A stretch of 64,000 nt of DNA from Annona cherimola (GCA_030490835.1 CM059977.1:25339335-25403334); one strand, 5' to 3'; shown: positions 10,976-23,003, counted from the first letter of the stretch. Notes: generated from the letters alone by a model not told the origin. Translations and numbers: made by a program.

Positions 10976-11258
10976 GAGGTAATACCTTAATCGTACGAAG
11001 ACACGTCTTGTGAATAGGGGGTCTTCGGTTCGAATAGCGAGAGCCTTTTCTGCATCTACCACTGCACGGTTCTAGTACGGTAGCATCACGTGTAGTGACG
11101 TTATTTTTCTCCAGTTTGTGGGAGAGCCTACCCCTATCCACCAAGTTGAAATTTTTGTAAGATTGTGGTCAGAAAAGTCGTAAGAATATCTCATAACTTA
11201 CCTGTAATATCAGCTGAGATAAGTGTAATATATGCATACCAATAAAAAAAATCTATTA
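10976..11258 (+). mobile_element. Diverged SINE copy
   Basis: A B-box-like CTTCGGTTCGAATAGCGAG lies near 11025. The 3' end has AAGAATATCTCATAAC and TGAGATAAGTGTAATATATG followed by an A-rich tail near 11246, matching the layout of the SINE at 1328-1668. The 5' end is approximate and no target duplication was found. Confidence 0.65.
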
Positions 11259-12752
11259 CTTATATATATTTAAATATATAATAGTAAAAAGGTACACCAA
11301 CACATCTGACGTCCATTCCGTTTTGACTTCATGGTACCAATTTAATAGCAACGAAAACTTAGTTGTTAATTTAAAATCCATGCGTAAAACGAATCCAAGC
11401 AATCTGACGAATTTGGTTTCAACAAAAATCCGTGCATATGACTAATTTGCCTTAACGACAATTCAGGTTACGTAATTCACCACTTTACATATATACATCT
11501 CTTTTTGTGAGTATTCATCATCTGATTAAATCCTATGCCCATATTGTATACTTTCAATGTCTTCCATTAAACTTATACCAAAATAAACTGCAACAACAAA
11601 TTACCACATGTACCTTAGGCATAAATTTGAGACATATTTTATTTGCATAATTTTATATCCTTATCATTTAATAAGAATATAAAACCAATTTCACTTACAA
11701 TAATTAGCCCAAAATTCCTGCGCAATTAAACATAATAATACACAACACGTATGTACTAATAAAAAATTTATTGGATCATAAATCAATCAAAATCCTAATT
11801 GGTTTTTTCGTAGGTTTCTTAAAATTCTAGGAAATGAATAAAATATAAAATCTTATCACTTTATCTTTAATTTCAATTCTAATCTCGTCTTATCCGGTGG
11901 GATATTTATCTTATCTTATCAAGTGGGACCCACATACCTAGGAAGACAAAAATGCAAAAATTAATTATTTTTCTGCGGAACCTCAATCGAATTCTAGACC
12001 TCTAAGACTTATGAATCACCTGTACGCCAACTAAGTTTCACAGATTGCTGAAATAACATCTAAAAATAAAAATAAAAATATGACTCGTTGCTTATGTAAT
12101 AATTATTAACCATTTTGCCTAGTTGGTTAAAGAGTCAACTTTTGACACATAGGATATCTTACATGGACTTTAACCATTCGACTTAAATATTTATATTTTT
12201 TTCAATATTTTAAATGTATATGATAAAGGTGTTACCATGAGAGTGGAACCCCTTATGGTATTTCTTCAAAAATCTTAAAAGCTTTAATCTAGTAACAACG
12301 TTGATTGTTTTAAGCTTTAATCTAGGAACAAGGACTAGTTTTCTTTTGTGTTGGATGATTTGCATAATTGTAGTTTTTGTTTTTAAATCAGTTTTCACTT
12401 TATCAGATGATGACGAATAATTTTATACTAGATAACTTAAAAGTAATTAACTAATCATTTACATATTTTTATAGGTTATATATGGATAGATTTCTGAAAA
12501 GAAAATCAACGTCGGATCGACAATAAATTTCCCTAAAAACAAATGATGAAGTTGATACACAAATCATTCCTTGAAGCAACATTAAATTGATATTAATTTA
12601 GATTATCTGCCCTAGGTCTCGAATTAAAATATGTTGAAGTACCACCCAAATGATAGAGACAACATAAGAAGAGCATATATAGAAAGAGGCCTTGTCAACC
12701 TCATAACATAATTTTTCTCAGAGAAAATTTGAAAAAATTATATTATTGCAAA
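11259..12752. other. AT-rich intergenic DNA, nothing recognised
   Basis: About 1.5 kb without supportable genes. Short near-repeats occur (AGCTTTAATCTAGTAACAA and AGCTTTAATCTAGGAACAA near 12280-12330). The minus-strand ORF at 12210-12398 arises from this local repetition. Confidence 0.45.
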
Positions 12753-14463
12753 ATCGACTATAGAATAATATGTTTTACAGTTTAAACAATTGTAATCAAA
12801 TACAATTAAATAGAATTCAAATATTAAATTTTCATGAATAAGCTCTGTATAAATTTTGCCCCTCCCCCAAGGTCCTGGCTCCGACACTGATGCTCTTGAT
12901 GCGAGTCTGATGGTTTTGACGTCCTGGTTTGTAAATCTTCATAGTGGTTTTGAAAACGGCCGGTTTCGGCTCATTGCTTTTTCACTATTGGCAAGTCAGC
13001 TCATCAATCCGCTGTGGTAGATGGATGCTTTGGACAGCTCAGCCTGGTCTCTGCCTATATGTGCAAGTTGTCTTGTCAACATGCTGCCAATCATGCCCAG
13101 TGCTGGCTGGCGAAAGGCTTGTTGCTGTTGGGAAGATTCACGTACCGGTGAGGAGGATGGCGCTGGAGACGGCGAGTGCTGGCAGTTCTGGTTCGGAGGT
13201 TGGGTCCATTTCTGCTAGTAGTGGAATGATTTTAGAAGCGGATGGAGCTAGGGAGAAAGATCAGGATTCCGGTTATAAAATCGATGACCGACTAGCAGCA
13301 ATGGACTCAACCTTCGAACCAGAATCGCCAGCGCCTGCCATCTCCAGCGTCATCCTCCTCACATGTACTGAATCTTCCAACAGCAACAACACGCCTTTTG
13401 CCAGCCAGCATTGGGATTGGGCATGATCAGCTGCATGTGGACAAACAAACTTGCACAGGTAGGAGTAGACCTGGCTGAGCTAGAGTCATCCACGCTAGAG
13501 TCTAGTGTATCTTAGATTGGGTTCGAATAATAGTCTACTCTATCCATACTTTATTTTTAAAAAGTCTACCATACTCTATTCACTTACAAGTTTGGTTAGT
13601 ACTGTATTTCACCTTATCCATTACCCATAAGGTTAGTTCCAGTTCTAATTCAAATTGGTCCCTACAATAACCAATGACGAAATGTTAAAAAAATATTTTT
13701 TATGTTGTTTTAAATAATATAAAGCAATACTTGTCTATATTTTAGACTTTACAGTTTATAATTAATTCATTTTGTTGTCGTTTACATCTATTTTCACATT
13801 CTTTGTAGTCCCATTATCTATATTAATAACCACGTTAACATCATTGTCGCATTTATGTTATGACCATCCATCATTACAAATACAAACCTCATAAAAAAAT
13901 CAAACGAACAATAATTTATTGGTGAATAGGAGATAGAGGCTATTATATATTTATTTATATATATTTATAGTTATTTTAACTATGACGATACCCATGTGGG
14001 AACCTATACGAGTCAGTTCAGTATACCCAGCATGTATACCTTACCCTTACCCAATTTAGGAGGTTGGGTAATGATTTTTACCCTACCCGTACCCATGGAT
14101 AAAATTTTATATCCTACCATACCCAATTTAGGATTGGGTCGTGGTACCCACCCAAGTTGCATACCTAATACACACTGTCTAAAGGATCTAACGGCCACAA
14201 TGAATTGATGAGCTGGCTCGCCTTCAGTGACAAACCAATGAGCCGAAACCAGCCATTTTCAAAACCTCTGCGAAGATTTATAAACCGAGACATCAAAGCC
14301 ATCAGACTCGCACCAAGAGCATCAATGGCGTAGCTAGGATCTTTTTTAAGAAAATTCATACACAGCTTATTCGTGAAAAATTAATATTCAAAATTCTATT
14401 TAATTATATTTTAATATAAAAATTTTCTTTAAATAACTGTAAAATATATTATTATATAGTCAA
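12753..14463. mobile_element. Long-arm foldback element with nested hAT-like insertion
   Basis: The left arm (about 12753-13220) is the reverse complement of a right arm made of two parts: about 13290-13463 and 14169-14463. Examples are GATGCGAGTCTGATGG at 12898 against CCATCAGACTCGC at 14299-14311, and ATGCCCAGTGCTGGCTGGC at 13093 against the complement at 13402-13420. The right arm is split by an insertion at about 13464-14168. Left arm and reassembled right arm are about 470 bp each, with a loop of only some 70 bp. ORFs such as 12944-13426 span the arms and are not credible proteins. Termini are approximate and no target duplication was found. Confidence 0.8.
13464..14168 (+). mobile_element. 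hAT-like non-autonomous element nested in the foldback arm
   Basis: It starts TAGGAGTAGACCTGG and ends CCCAAGTTGCATACCTA, resembling the TAGGGGTGCAAC...CACCCCTA ends of the hAT elements elsewhere in the window. The interior is AT-rich, with GGGTTGGGTAATGATTTTTACCC-type repeats near the ends. It interrupts the right arm, so it inserted after the foldback formed. The 8-bp duplication is not clear, probably because of decay. Confidence 0.65.
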
Positions 14464-14484
14464 TCTGTATATATGAGAAATATT

Positions 14485-14845
14485 CTAATGCATGTTAGTG
14501 CGCCATAACTTACCGTGCATTTATATCAAAATGAGCCCCACATAATCATAAATATACATTTATTCCACCTATTATATTTAAAATTGTTTCTTTTATTAGC
14601 ATACCAATTTTCATTTAAATTAAACATGTGTATAAGCCCCATCTGAATATGGTATAAAATCAACGTAATAAAATAGTTTGACATAAATAATAATTTTAAA
14701 ATTATTTTTTCAATATGTAAATTATCTAAGATATAATTCATACATGGATAAACGATTGTATAAAATATCAATACAATTAAAATGCATGTAGGGCTTATGT
14801 TAAGCCAAATGCACCGTAAGTTATGGTGCATATAAATGAAGTAAC
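14485..14845. mobile_element. Foldback MITE (GCACCATAACTTAC family)
   Basis: The ends near 14492 (GCCATAACTTACCGTGCAT) and 14808-14833 (TGCACCGTAAGTTATGGTGCAT) are inverted. The interior (GGTATAAAATCAACGTAATAAAATAGTTTGA) is shared with the element at about 36905-37262. It is non-coding; the ORF at 14526-14831 is a by-product. Confidence 0.75.
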
Positions 14846-15814
14846 ATGGCTCTACTTTTATGTAACCTAATTACATAAAAGTAGAGCCCATATATATATA
14901 TATTCCAATACAGTCACATGCACAGTAAGTTACACTATATTTGGCTCAAAATGAACCTTACACACATTTAAATGCAAACGTTTAATTGAATCTCTTCGTT
15001 AAACCTTTTGGAACAATCTTGTTTTAAGATGTTATATGCGTAATGGTTTTTTTTTTCTAACTCAGTTTTGGGCTTTCTTCTCAGTGGAATTTTAATTTAA
15101 GCATGCGGACGAGTATGAAGCTATATTACACCACATAGCATTAATAAACTCACATTTAGGATAAATTTAAAGGTTAAATGCTTCAATGTTTTATTATTTA
15201 GTAGAGTAAAACGCAATTGTCATGATGAAGCATTAATAGAATTTTTAAAATAATTTTATTTACAATTTAATCTTGATAAATATGTGTATCTACCTTCAAG
15301 AAAATAACATAGATGTAAATTTTAAATTACAATTAAAACTGCTAAATTGCAAAATAATAATATTCATTGTTGAATTATATAAACAACATGTATAATATAT
15401 TTTATTTCATTGATAAATCATGTGAAAGACAACTTGAACAACATATGTGCAATCAAGAAATAAAAATTTATCCATACAAATAAGTTATAAAGTTAAATGT
15501 ATATACATATAAATCATATTCGCATTAATTGGTCATAAAATTAAATACATTTATTTTATAAAATCACGCTCACATAAATAAGTCATATGGTTTTAAAAAA
15601 TGATTTACACCTTGTGGGGTGGCGGTGGGGTAGGTTAAAGTGGGGCGGGACATGGTCGATATGTCTTGCCTCTAGGCTTGAAGCATGGGTCACAAATCTT
15701 GACCCACACCACTCTATTGAATCAATATTCTTCCCCTAACCATCTATAAAATCGAGGTAAGGGTAAGGCGGGTCACAGGTCGATTTGTCCTTATTTTCAC
15801 CCCCTATTATTCAC

Positions 15815-16119
15815 TAAAACTGATTATATGCACCTGGTGCAAATACTCTTTTTAAAATTTTTTAATTTTTTTATACAATTGTTAATGTAAGCGTACTTAA
15901 CATGTAATCAATTTTACCATTTTTGAATATTTTTAGATTTTTAAAAAATCAATGGCATTTTTAGTGATTTAATATCTTCAGAAATGGTAAAATTTGACAC
16001 GCATATCAAATACATTTAAATTAATACTCTTATAAAAAAGTTTCAAAAAAAATAAAAAAGAGTGAAATGCACCCGGGTGCACCGAGCATAAGTGCACCCA
16101 GGTGCAACAAATCAGTTAC
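15815..16119. mobile_element. MULE-type foldback MITE with 9-bp target duplication
   Basis: Its flanks are ATTATTCAC at 15806-15814 and 16120-16128. The ends contain inverted AACTGATT and GCACC(T/C)GGGTGCA motifs. Two GCACCCGGGTGCA-like palindromes lie in the right end near 16068-16106. The inner arms match TTACCATTTTTGAATATTTTTAG. It belongs with 17928-18245 and 25693-26047. Confidence 0.82.
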
Positions 16120-17329
16120 ATTATTCACCCCCTTTTCAAGGAATTTGTGAGGAGAATAGCCAAAATAATTAATTAATGAGGTGTAGATTGCCTTTTGTTC
16201 ATGTGGCTTGTGCAATTTTAAATTCTAAAAGTTTTCAAATGAAGAATTTAATCCTTTGGTGTCAAGGAGAGAAGCCATGGGAAAGCATTATTGTTATTTT
16301 ATATCTTGTGTTTACGTCAGGGTAAAGGTTTGCTAAATCCTAATCCTACTTTACTTTTTAAATATACTAGTGGATTTTTTTTATATTAGTTGAGATAAGG
16401 TCGATCCCAGTGAAACAAACTAGGCGTTGGCGTTAGGAGGCAGGTTGGGTAGAAAATAATGATCAAATATAATAATGTTAAAAATTTATATACCTATTAA
16501 ATATAAAATTACATATATATTAAATTTAAAAGTTATGTATCTTAATATTTTCAAATTAGTGAAAATAAAACATCATTAACTATAATAGTTGTTATTAAAT
16601 GTAGATGGTCAAACAAATTTATTGAAGCAACATAATAAAACGTAACTTACTTAAAATTCTATTTGCAACTTGAATGAGTAATCTAGGTTGATAATTCAAG
16701 TTACTTTTGAATTTTTTTAGTTTTTAGATATTTATTTAATCTAAACATTTATATCTTACATGTTAATTGTTGTAAAATATAGTTTTAAAAATTAAATTAG
16801 AGTTTAGTTAATTCAAGATAATGTGAAATTTTTAAAAGAAAATGAGAATAAGATAAAAATATGCTTATATCTCTAATAAACAAATATATATTGGGCGTGT
16901 TGTAACATGGTCTACCCACCCTACTATTTTTTTAAATTTAGGTTAAAACTTTTACCTAGCCCTATCTCAAGTAATAAAAAATTCAATTTAACTTAGTCAA
17001 AATGGGTATGGGCTATGAGCAGTTCATGGGTCAACAAAACCTAATTCCCACCCATAGACCCGTAGTTGCTTTCTCTTCAAGTAGAAAGTATTAAAAAAAG
17101 TGGCAAATAAGGTAAGATTTGGATGAAGTGATTGAATTATGAATTAACTAAAAATGAAAATTAAGAATGAGAAAGAGTCATTGTTATGTATTAAAAAACT
17201 ATTTTTTATATATAAAAGTTGAAAAAGTGTTTTGGGAACCACAAATCTCATCTTGTTACATCCCATTCGTCAGAGTAGATGATCTTTAATTGGCCCTAGA
17301 AAAGTTCATGTGAATGTTTGGATGGCTTA

Positions 17330-17575
17330 CGTGTGTATGGTATTTGATAAAAACTTTTGAATAAGAGAAATATGATATTATAGGAGCAATAATGTTGCGT
17401 AAAGAGATTAAATTTAAAATAGATAGGGTAGTTATATGGGTAGTTGTGATGAAATAATCGAAAAGTGGGATAATTGTATAGTAAAATATGAAAAAATGAT
17501 TAGAAAATAGGATGATCCTAAATATTGAAGAATTTTAGATTAACAAATTTAATATAATGCTAAACACAACTGATC
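17330..17575 (+). mobile_element. Degenerate Tourist-like MITE
   Basis: The body motifs (AAATAGATAGGGTAGTTATATGGGTAGTTGTG, TGGGATAATTGTATAG) match the family at 7242-7521. A diverged orthologous copy at 29936-30190 sits at the same place in the other segmental copy, so it was inserted before that duplication. The ends have decayed. Confidence 0.6.
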
Positions 17576-17927
17576 ATGTTTGCTAGTCAATATTGATGCT
17601 AAAGTTACAGTGGTATATTTATTTTTTTCCGTAATGAACTAATGGCATTGAGTTTGATTTATTTGACCTCTTCAACCGGAAGATGGGGGATGCCTGGGCG
17701 ATTTTTTTTATCAAAAAAATATTGGGTTACAACCTCCTTACAACTAGCAACTTGCTAGAGGCAAAGAGCAAGAACCCCAAAAAATATAATTAGGTAAAAA
17801 ATATTGAATGTCTTTACATGAAACTTAAATTTAGTGGCTCATTTTGATGCTTACTTGGTCATTAGATGTTGTTGTATGCATTCGTGGTCAATTGAAACCA
17901 TGTATTCTGGTTAGGGGTGAAAATAAG

Positions 17928-18245
17928 GGATCGTGATTTCCTACACCCGGGTGCATTAAACCCATTTTAACTCTTTTTTTGATTTTTTTTTATAAAAGTG
18001 TTAATCTAAGTGTATTTAACATGTGTATCAATTTTTACCATTTTTGGAGTATTTTAATATTTATTTTTTATTTTTGAAAATCAGTGACATTTTAGGTAAT
18101 TATACTCCAAAAATGGTAAAAATTGATTCACATGTTAAATACACTTAGATTAACACTTTTATAAAAAAAATTTCAAAAAAAAAATGGGTTAATGCACCCT
18201 GGTGCACTGAAGCTCAGTACACCCGGGTACAGTAAATCACGATCC
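17928..18245. mobile_element. MULE-type foldback MITE with 9-bp target duplication
   Basis: It has a perfect 9-bp direct repeat, GAAAATAAG, at 17919-17927 and 18246-18254. Inverted ends are GGATCGTGATTT and AAATCACGATCC. The near-perfect inner arms meet at about 18085 (GTGTATTTAACATGTG against its complement). It contains ACACCCGGGTGCA and TACACCCGGGTAC palindromes. It is non-coding. Confidence 0.9.
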
Positions 18246-18254
18246 GAAAATAAG

Positions 18255-18796
18255 GTTGGATTGACCCATGGCCCATCCCACCCTACCCTGATTTTGTAAA
18301 GAGTATGAGTAGGAATTTTAACCTGGTGAGGTGAGGCAAGTTAGGATTTTAGACTCATATTTCAATTCTAGAGGCGGAGTGAGTCAATCATGTCTCGACC
18401 TACCCCAGAGTATAACTAATTTTTATAAATCATATGTCTTACTTATGCAAATGCTATTTTGTTGGGTAAATGTATTCAACTTTATGACTTATTAATGTGA
18501 ATATGATTAATGTTAATATATATTTAACTTTATAACTTATTTATAAAGATAAATTTTTCTTGATTACATATATGTTGTTAAAGTTGGAGAATGATTATAT
18601 ATATCATAATTTATTTTATGTGAAAATAAAATATTCATTTATTTTTATAATTAGTTATATTTTCTTTATTTTTTCTTCTTAATGTTTTTTTGAGTTCGAT
18701 CTATATAATAAGTTTTGTCATTTTAGAATATTTTTAAGCATTTAAGTCATTTTTTAGCTCCTTAAAAATTTTGATTTTTAAAAATAAAAAAATAAA
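18255..18796. other. Left arm of an older inverted-repeat element flanking the LINE
   Basis: Parts of this stretch (TTTTTATAATTAGTTATATTTTC near 18638, AAGTTTTGTCATTTTAGAATATTTTTAAG near 18711) are reverse complements of sequence on the other side of the LINE (GTATTAAAAATGACAAAACTT near 24920, AAAAATATAACTAATCG near 24990). The LINE therefore lies inside an inverted-repeat element. No gene is seen. Confidence 0.55.
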
Positions 18797-18824
18797 TTTT
18801 TTTTTTGACGAAAAGGGTTCCTTC

Positions 18825-19343
18825 CTATCCCGTCTCCCTATCAGTTAGATAGGAGGAGAGGATAGGAAGGCCCGCAAAATGCATTTTCAAAAATTTGTCT
18901 GTACAGATGTGTTCTACAATGGTTTGGGGTGGGTTCCCCCACCAATCGTAACTTTCCAAAAAATTAACAGAAACAAAATCAGCTAAGGCATGTGCAGCTC
19001 TATTTCCTTGTCTCAAAACATGACAGATTGATAGATGAGGGGAAGCATCCAAAATAGCTTTAGTCTTCGCCACCAGAAATCCCGCTGGCGATAAGACAGA
19101 GGAGTCCGACGTCAGGTAGTTGAAAAGCAGAAGAGAATCCGTTTCGATCTGTACCCGGGCGAGGCCAGACTGGAGGGCCAATTTGACTCCCCAAAGGACC
19201 GCAAAAACCTCCATAAGTAACGGCTCCATCTCCCCCCTCCGCCTCCAGCCCTTTGCCGCAATAAAACAACCGCCAGAGTCCCTAATGACCGCCGTGAATC
19301 CCGTAAAGCTCCATCCATTGTGTTTCCTCGCATCCACATTCAT
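18825..19343 (-). pseudogene. LINE ORF2, RNase H domain (frame 3)
   Basis: RNase H degrades the RNA strand of RNA-DNA hybrids during element copying. The reading starts with NVDARKHNGWSFTGFTAVIR, holds the acidic positions MNVDA, LMEVFAVLWGVKLAL and IETDS, and ends with GNRAAHALADF; this is the plant LINE-type RNase H layout. Upstream in the same frame the linker PLVPRWTRPPTGTVK is visible, preceded by an in-frame TAA near 19389. That places the break beside a run of ten C on the plus strand at about 19400-19409, a typical slip site. Confidence 0.88.
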
Positions 19344-19392
19344 CTTGACCGTGCCCGTCGGGGGTCTAGTCCAGCGAGGAACAAGAGGTTAA

Positions 19393-20478
19393 TCAGTTAC
19401 CCCCCCCCCCAACGAAAAGGAGTTTAGCCCTTCTATGTTGCTCCAAAAAATCCACGCACCAATCAGGAATCCCTGCCAGCTCCGGATTGTGCCCCTCCTC
19501 ACTCAGCCTATTTCGAAAGAACCATAACCGCCAGCAGCATAGGATAAAGAAAGTCATGTCCTTGAATCTGCAGTGTTGGGTCAGGGAGCCCAGAATCTCC
19601 TGAATAGTTTCTCCCCTAGGGGCCCGCCATGAATTCCTTGGCCACACGCACCTCGTGCGGGCGCAACCTAAGAACAGGTGGTTGGCATCCTCAACATGGG
19701 TCCTGCAAAACAGACAAAGAGGGTCCACATCGATACCCCTCCGTTGTAGGTTCAGCAGCGTCGGAAGAGCATTTTTGAATAACCTCCACCCAAAGATAAG
19801 GACCTTACTTGGGAGCTTCATCCTCCACAATGCTTGATAGATATGAACATTGGAAGAAATATCGGGCAATGATTTGAGGAATCTGTAGGCTGATTTGACT
19901 GTAAAAAAGCCGCTTGGTTCGTGTTTCCAGAATAGAGCGTCCTCCTCAAGTGGTTGAGGGAGTGGGATTAGATTAACCTGATGCCAACCGTGTTCACCTG
20001 CAACCGCCTTGACAAGGTCTCCATTCCATAGGCAAGTATCCTCATGGATAAAGTGGCTCACTTTCACTTTGTCACTGACCGATTCCGGGAGAGGCCCCGC
20101 CTTAGACACCAACTCGTCGGACCACAAGTCCTTGAAGAACCGGACCCTTCTTCCATTGCCGATGCGCCATCTACACTCCGACTGGATAGCATCCCTAGCT
20201 TTCAAAATACTCCTCCATGTGAAGGAGTCGGAGATTCTAGCCTGGCACTGCCAAATGTCTTCATTTGGGAAGTAGCGTTCTTTGAGGATCTTGTGGCAGA
20301 GGGAACTGGGGTTAGTCGACAGCCTCCACACTTGTTTAGCAATAAGCGCCTTGTTGAAACAGCAAAAATCTCTGAATCCCAATCCGCCAGACAGCTTTGA
20401 CTTGCACATTTCTGTCCACGCTATCCAGCTCATTTTGCGCTTGTGGTCCTTTTCGCCCCACCAGAACCTGCTTAACAT
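19393..20478 (-). pseudogene. LINE ORF2, reverse-transcriptase connection and zinc-binding region (frame 2)
   Basis: The 361 residues run from MLSRFWWGEKDHKRKMSW through KSAYRFL and LWRMKLPSKVLIFGWRLF to the zinc-binding CLFCRTHVEDANHLFLGC segment, as in the zf-RVT region between reverse transcriptase and RNase H of plant LINEs. It is not an independent protein: it continues ORF2 after a one-base slip near 20500 (LLPKLF then CNDLNVMLSRFWWG). It ends in the G-run at 19400-19409. Confidence 0.88.
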
Positions 20479-22964
20479 GACATTAAGATCATTACAAAAA
20501 GCTTAGGCAAGAGAAAAATACTCATCGTGTACGCAGGAATGGCCTGGGCAACCGCCTTAATTAGGACCTCCTTTCCACCCCAGGAGAGGAGCCTTCCCTT
20601 CCACCCTTGCACTTTCCGCCAGATGCGTTCTTTAAGGTTCGTGCAAAGCTCTCGTTTGGACCTCCCGAGCCACGCCGAAAGCCCAAGGTAGTGTTGGATG
20701 TGGTTGCTCTGAGAACCCAGCAGGTGAGTTAACTCATGTCTTGTGGCTCCATCCGTGTTGGAGCTGAAGAACACTGCAGTTTTTTCAACATTGATCGCCT
20801 GTCCCGATGAGTCAGAGTACTGCTTCATGATGCTCAAAAAGTTGGTGATATCGAGATTCGTAGCCCGAAGAAAGATGAGGGCATCATCCGCGAATAGAAG
20901 GTGAGATAGTGTTGGTCCGCGCGGATTAAGTGTAATACCATGTATGCTCCCTTGAATCACAACCTCAGATATAAGTGCCGAAAGACCCTCCGCATACAGT
21001 AGGAAAAGATAAGGAGAGAGTGGGTCCCCTTGCCTTAGTCCCCTCGTGGAAGGGAAATATCTTGATTTAAAGCCGTTTATGTTGACCCTATACTGCACAG
21101 TGGATAGGTAGCTCGTGATCCAGTCGATCCAAGTTGGGCTAAAATTCATCGCCTTCATCATCTGTTTCAAGAAAGTCCACTCCACTTTGTCATACGCCTT
21201 GGACATGTCAAGTTTAATCGCAATCTCCCTCCTTCTCCCGCACTTGCGTCTCCTGAGAGAATGAATGGCTTCGTCGGCCACGAGCATGTTGTCAATGATC
21301 AATCGACCAGGTACAAACGCACTTTGCTGCTCCCCTATGATATTCATTAGCATGACTTTCAATCTATTCGCCAATACCTTGGCTAGAATTTTGTACACCA
21401 CGTTGCATAGGCTGATAGGACGGTAATGGGAAAGGACCTGAGGGGCGGCCTTCTTTGGAATCAAGATTAAAGTTGTAGAATTCAACTCTCGAAGATGATC
21501 GTCCATCACTGATGGGTCACTGCTCTCCATAAAAGATTTACACCATTTGAACACATCACGACCCACCGTGGCCCAATGCGAGCGAAAGAAACCCGCGGAC
21601 ATCCCATCCGGTCCCGGAGCTTTCGTAGGGCTCATAGCTTTCACTGCACATTCAACTTCAACAAAATGGAGCGGTCTGATCATATCCTGCTTCTGGACGT
21701 TTGAGAGCTTTCTAGTAATGAGGTTAGATATCCACGCAGCATTTGTCGGACCCGAGGATGAGAATAGTGAGGAGAAGTGGCTAACCGATGTCTCCAGCAT
21801 TGTATCTTGATCACGGATCCAGTTGCCCTCATTGTCTTGCAGTGCGTGAATGCAGTTCGCCCTCCTGCGATTAGAAGTCATCCGATGAAAGAAACTAATA
21901 TTTTTGTCCCCTTCGTGAAGCCAATGGGTCTTAGCGCGTTGCCTCCATAACTGTTCCTCGTCATCCAGGAGAAGATTGATGCGAAATTTGAGGGCCTTTA
22001 TAGCGTCGTCTCTATGATCCGAGGGGGCTTGATTCATAAGGGAGGTGATCTGTCTCTGGTTTTGTTCAATTACTTTCCTTAGGTTTTCTCTCTTAGTCCG
22101 ATTCCACTTCCGGAGGTCCCTACTGCATGACTGTATCTTCTTTCCAAGAATATGTACTGTTGGTGTGTTCCCCCATGATTGGCTGGACCAAGCTTGGTGG
22201 ACAATGCGATGAGCCTCCCTGTCTCGTGCCCAGAATAACTCATATCTAAATTCCCTTGGAGGCCTCCTCGAACGTTCCAAAGAGTCGAGGATGAGAAGAA
22301 TTGGGCAACGGTCAGACGTAGAAGCCGCCACGTGAAATAGTTTTGCCGACGGATAAGAAGATAGCCACTGGGGCGTAGAGAGCCCCCTATCCAACCTCGC
22401 TTCTACTCTATTGACATCGCGTCTGTTATTACTCCAAGTCATAGGAAAACCCACAAAACCCAGGTCCATCAAGTTGCACCTGTTCATTGTACGACAGAAA
22501 AGGTCCATCTGACCCTGAGCGCGAGTCCTCTGGCTTTGATACTCGGTTGGTCCCGTCACCTCATTAAAATCACCCATAACAAGCCACGGGATATTGCTTT
22601 GTTCACTTAGCTGAATAAGAGTACTCCAACTCAGATGACAGTTTTGAGTGTCCGGGTGACCATAGAAGCCCGTGAAACGCCAATCCATAAAACCGGCATC
22701 AATGTGGTGGTGGGAGAAGCTATGAATGTTTACTAGATCCTCATTATTCCACAAGAGCGCCAATCCGCCTCTTCTTGCCATCGGTTCTACCGTAAAGCAA
22801 CAATCGAACTTGAGCTTACGTTTAATGTCATCCATCTCTTTAGCATTCCGCTTGGTTTCGCTTAGGAACACTAACTTGGGAGCTTGTTTCCTGATCAAGT
22901 CAAGAAGGTAGCGAATTGCACGTGGGTTCCCAAGCCCACGGCAATTCCAGGCAATGAGGGCCAT
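20472..22964 (-). CDS. LINE ORF2, endonuclease and reverse transcriptase (truncated by frameshift)
   Basis: The 830 residues from ATG 22964 contain an AP-type endonuclease at residues about 1-225 (WNCRG at 6-10, LSETK at 34-38, MGDFNEV at 130-136) and a reverse transcriptase with PKKAAPQVLSHYRPISLCN, FVPGRLIIDN, LDMSKAYDKVEW, GLRQGDPLSPYLF and the catalytic FADDALIF. The usual endonuclease SDH motif reads SDR at residues 217-219, so the conserved His appears replaced by Arg. The frame is lost near residue 820, just before the FWWG block, and continues in the reading at 19393-20478. The intact normal protein would be about 1,350-1,400 residues. Confidence 0.9.
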   Translation of the reverse strand: MALIAWNCRGLGNPRAIRYLLDLIRKQAPKLVFLSETKRNAKEMDDIKRKLKFDCCFTVEPMARRGGLALLWNNEDLVNIHSFSHHHIDAGFMDWRFTGFYGHPDTQNCHLSWSTLIQLSEQSNIPWLVMGDFNEVTGPTEYQSQRTRAQGQMDLFCRTMNRCNLMDLGFVGFPMTWSNNRRDVNRVEARLDRGLSTPQWLSSYPSAKLFHVAASTSDRCPILLILDSLERSRRPPREFRYELFWARDREAHRIVHQAWSSQSWGNTPTVHILGKKIQSCSRDLRKWNRTKRENLRKVIEQNQRQITSLMNQAPSDHRDDAIKALKFRINLLLDDEEQLWRQRAKTHWLHEGDKNISFFHRMTSNRRRANCIHALQDNEGNWIRDQDTMLETSVSHFSSLFSSSGPTNAAWISNLITRKLSNVQKQDMIRPLHFVEVECAVKAMSPTKAPGPDGMSAGFFRSHWATVGRDVFKWCKSFMESSDPSVMDDHLRELNSTTLILIPKKAAPQVLSHYRPISLCNVVYKILAKVLANRLKVMLMNIIGEQQSAFVPGRLIIDNMLVADEAIHSLRRRKCGRRREIAIKLDMSKAYDKVEWTFLKQMMKAMNFSPTWIDWITSYLSTVQYRVNINGFKSRYFPSTRGLRQGDPLSPYLFLLYAEGLSALISEVVIQGSIHGITLNPRGPTLSHLLFADDALIFLRATNLDITNFLSIMKQYSDSSGQAINVEKTAVFFSSNTDGATRHELTHLLGSQSNHIQHYLGLSAWLGRSKRELCTNLKERIWRKVQGWKGRLLSWGGKEVLIKAVAQAIPAYTMSIFLLPKLFVMILMSC

Positions 22965-23003
22965 TTACGGTAGGCGGTAGCTGAGGGCCCTCAGCCACCG
23001 CCT

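Larger units (their letters stand above)
15000..17915 (+). repeat. Segmental duplication, copy 1
   Basis: It is colinear with about 27305-30990. Anchors are CTTTTGGAACAATCTTGTTTTAAG (15006), AATTTAAGCATGCGGACGAGTA (15097), CAAGGAATTTGTGAGGAGAATAGCC (16136), AACATGGTCTACCCACC (16904), GATGGGGGATGCCTGG (17682) and GTCAATTGAAACCATGTATTC (17887). It carries its own MITE at 15815-16119 and lacks the two SINE insertions of copy 2. No gene is recognised in it. Confidence 0.85.

Noticed and set aside
12944..13426. 160-residue open frame
   Set aside because: It spans both arms and the loop of a foldback element, has no known motif, and its two halves are inverted copies of the same DNA.
20472..22964. 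Host endonuclease/phosphatase-type gene
   Set aside because: The endonuclease domain is fused to a reverse transcriptase and followed by RNase H; it belongs to the LINE.
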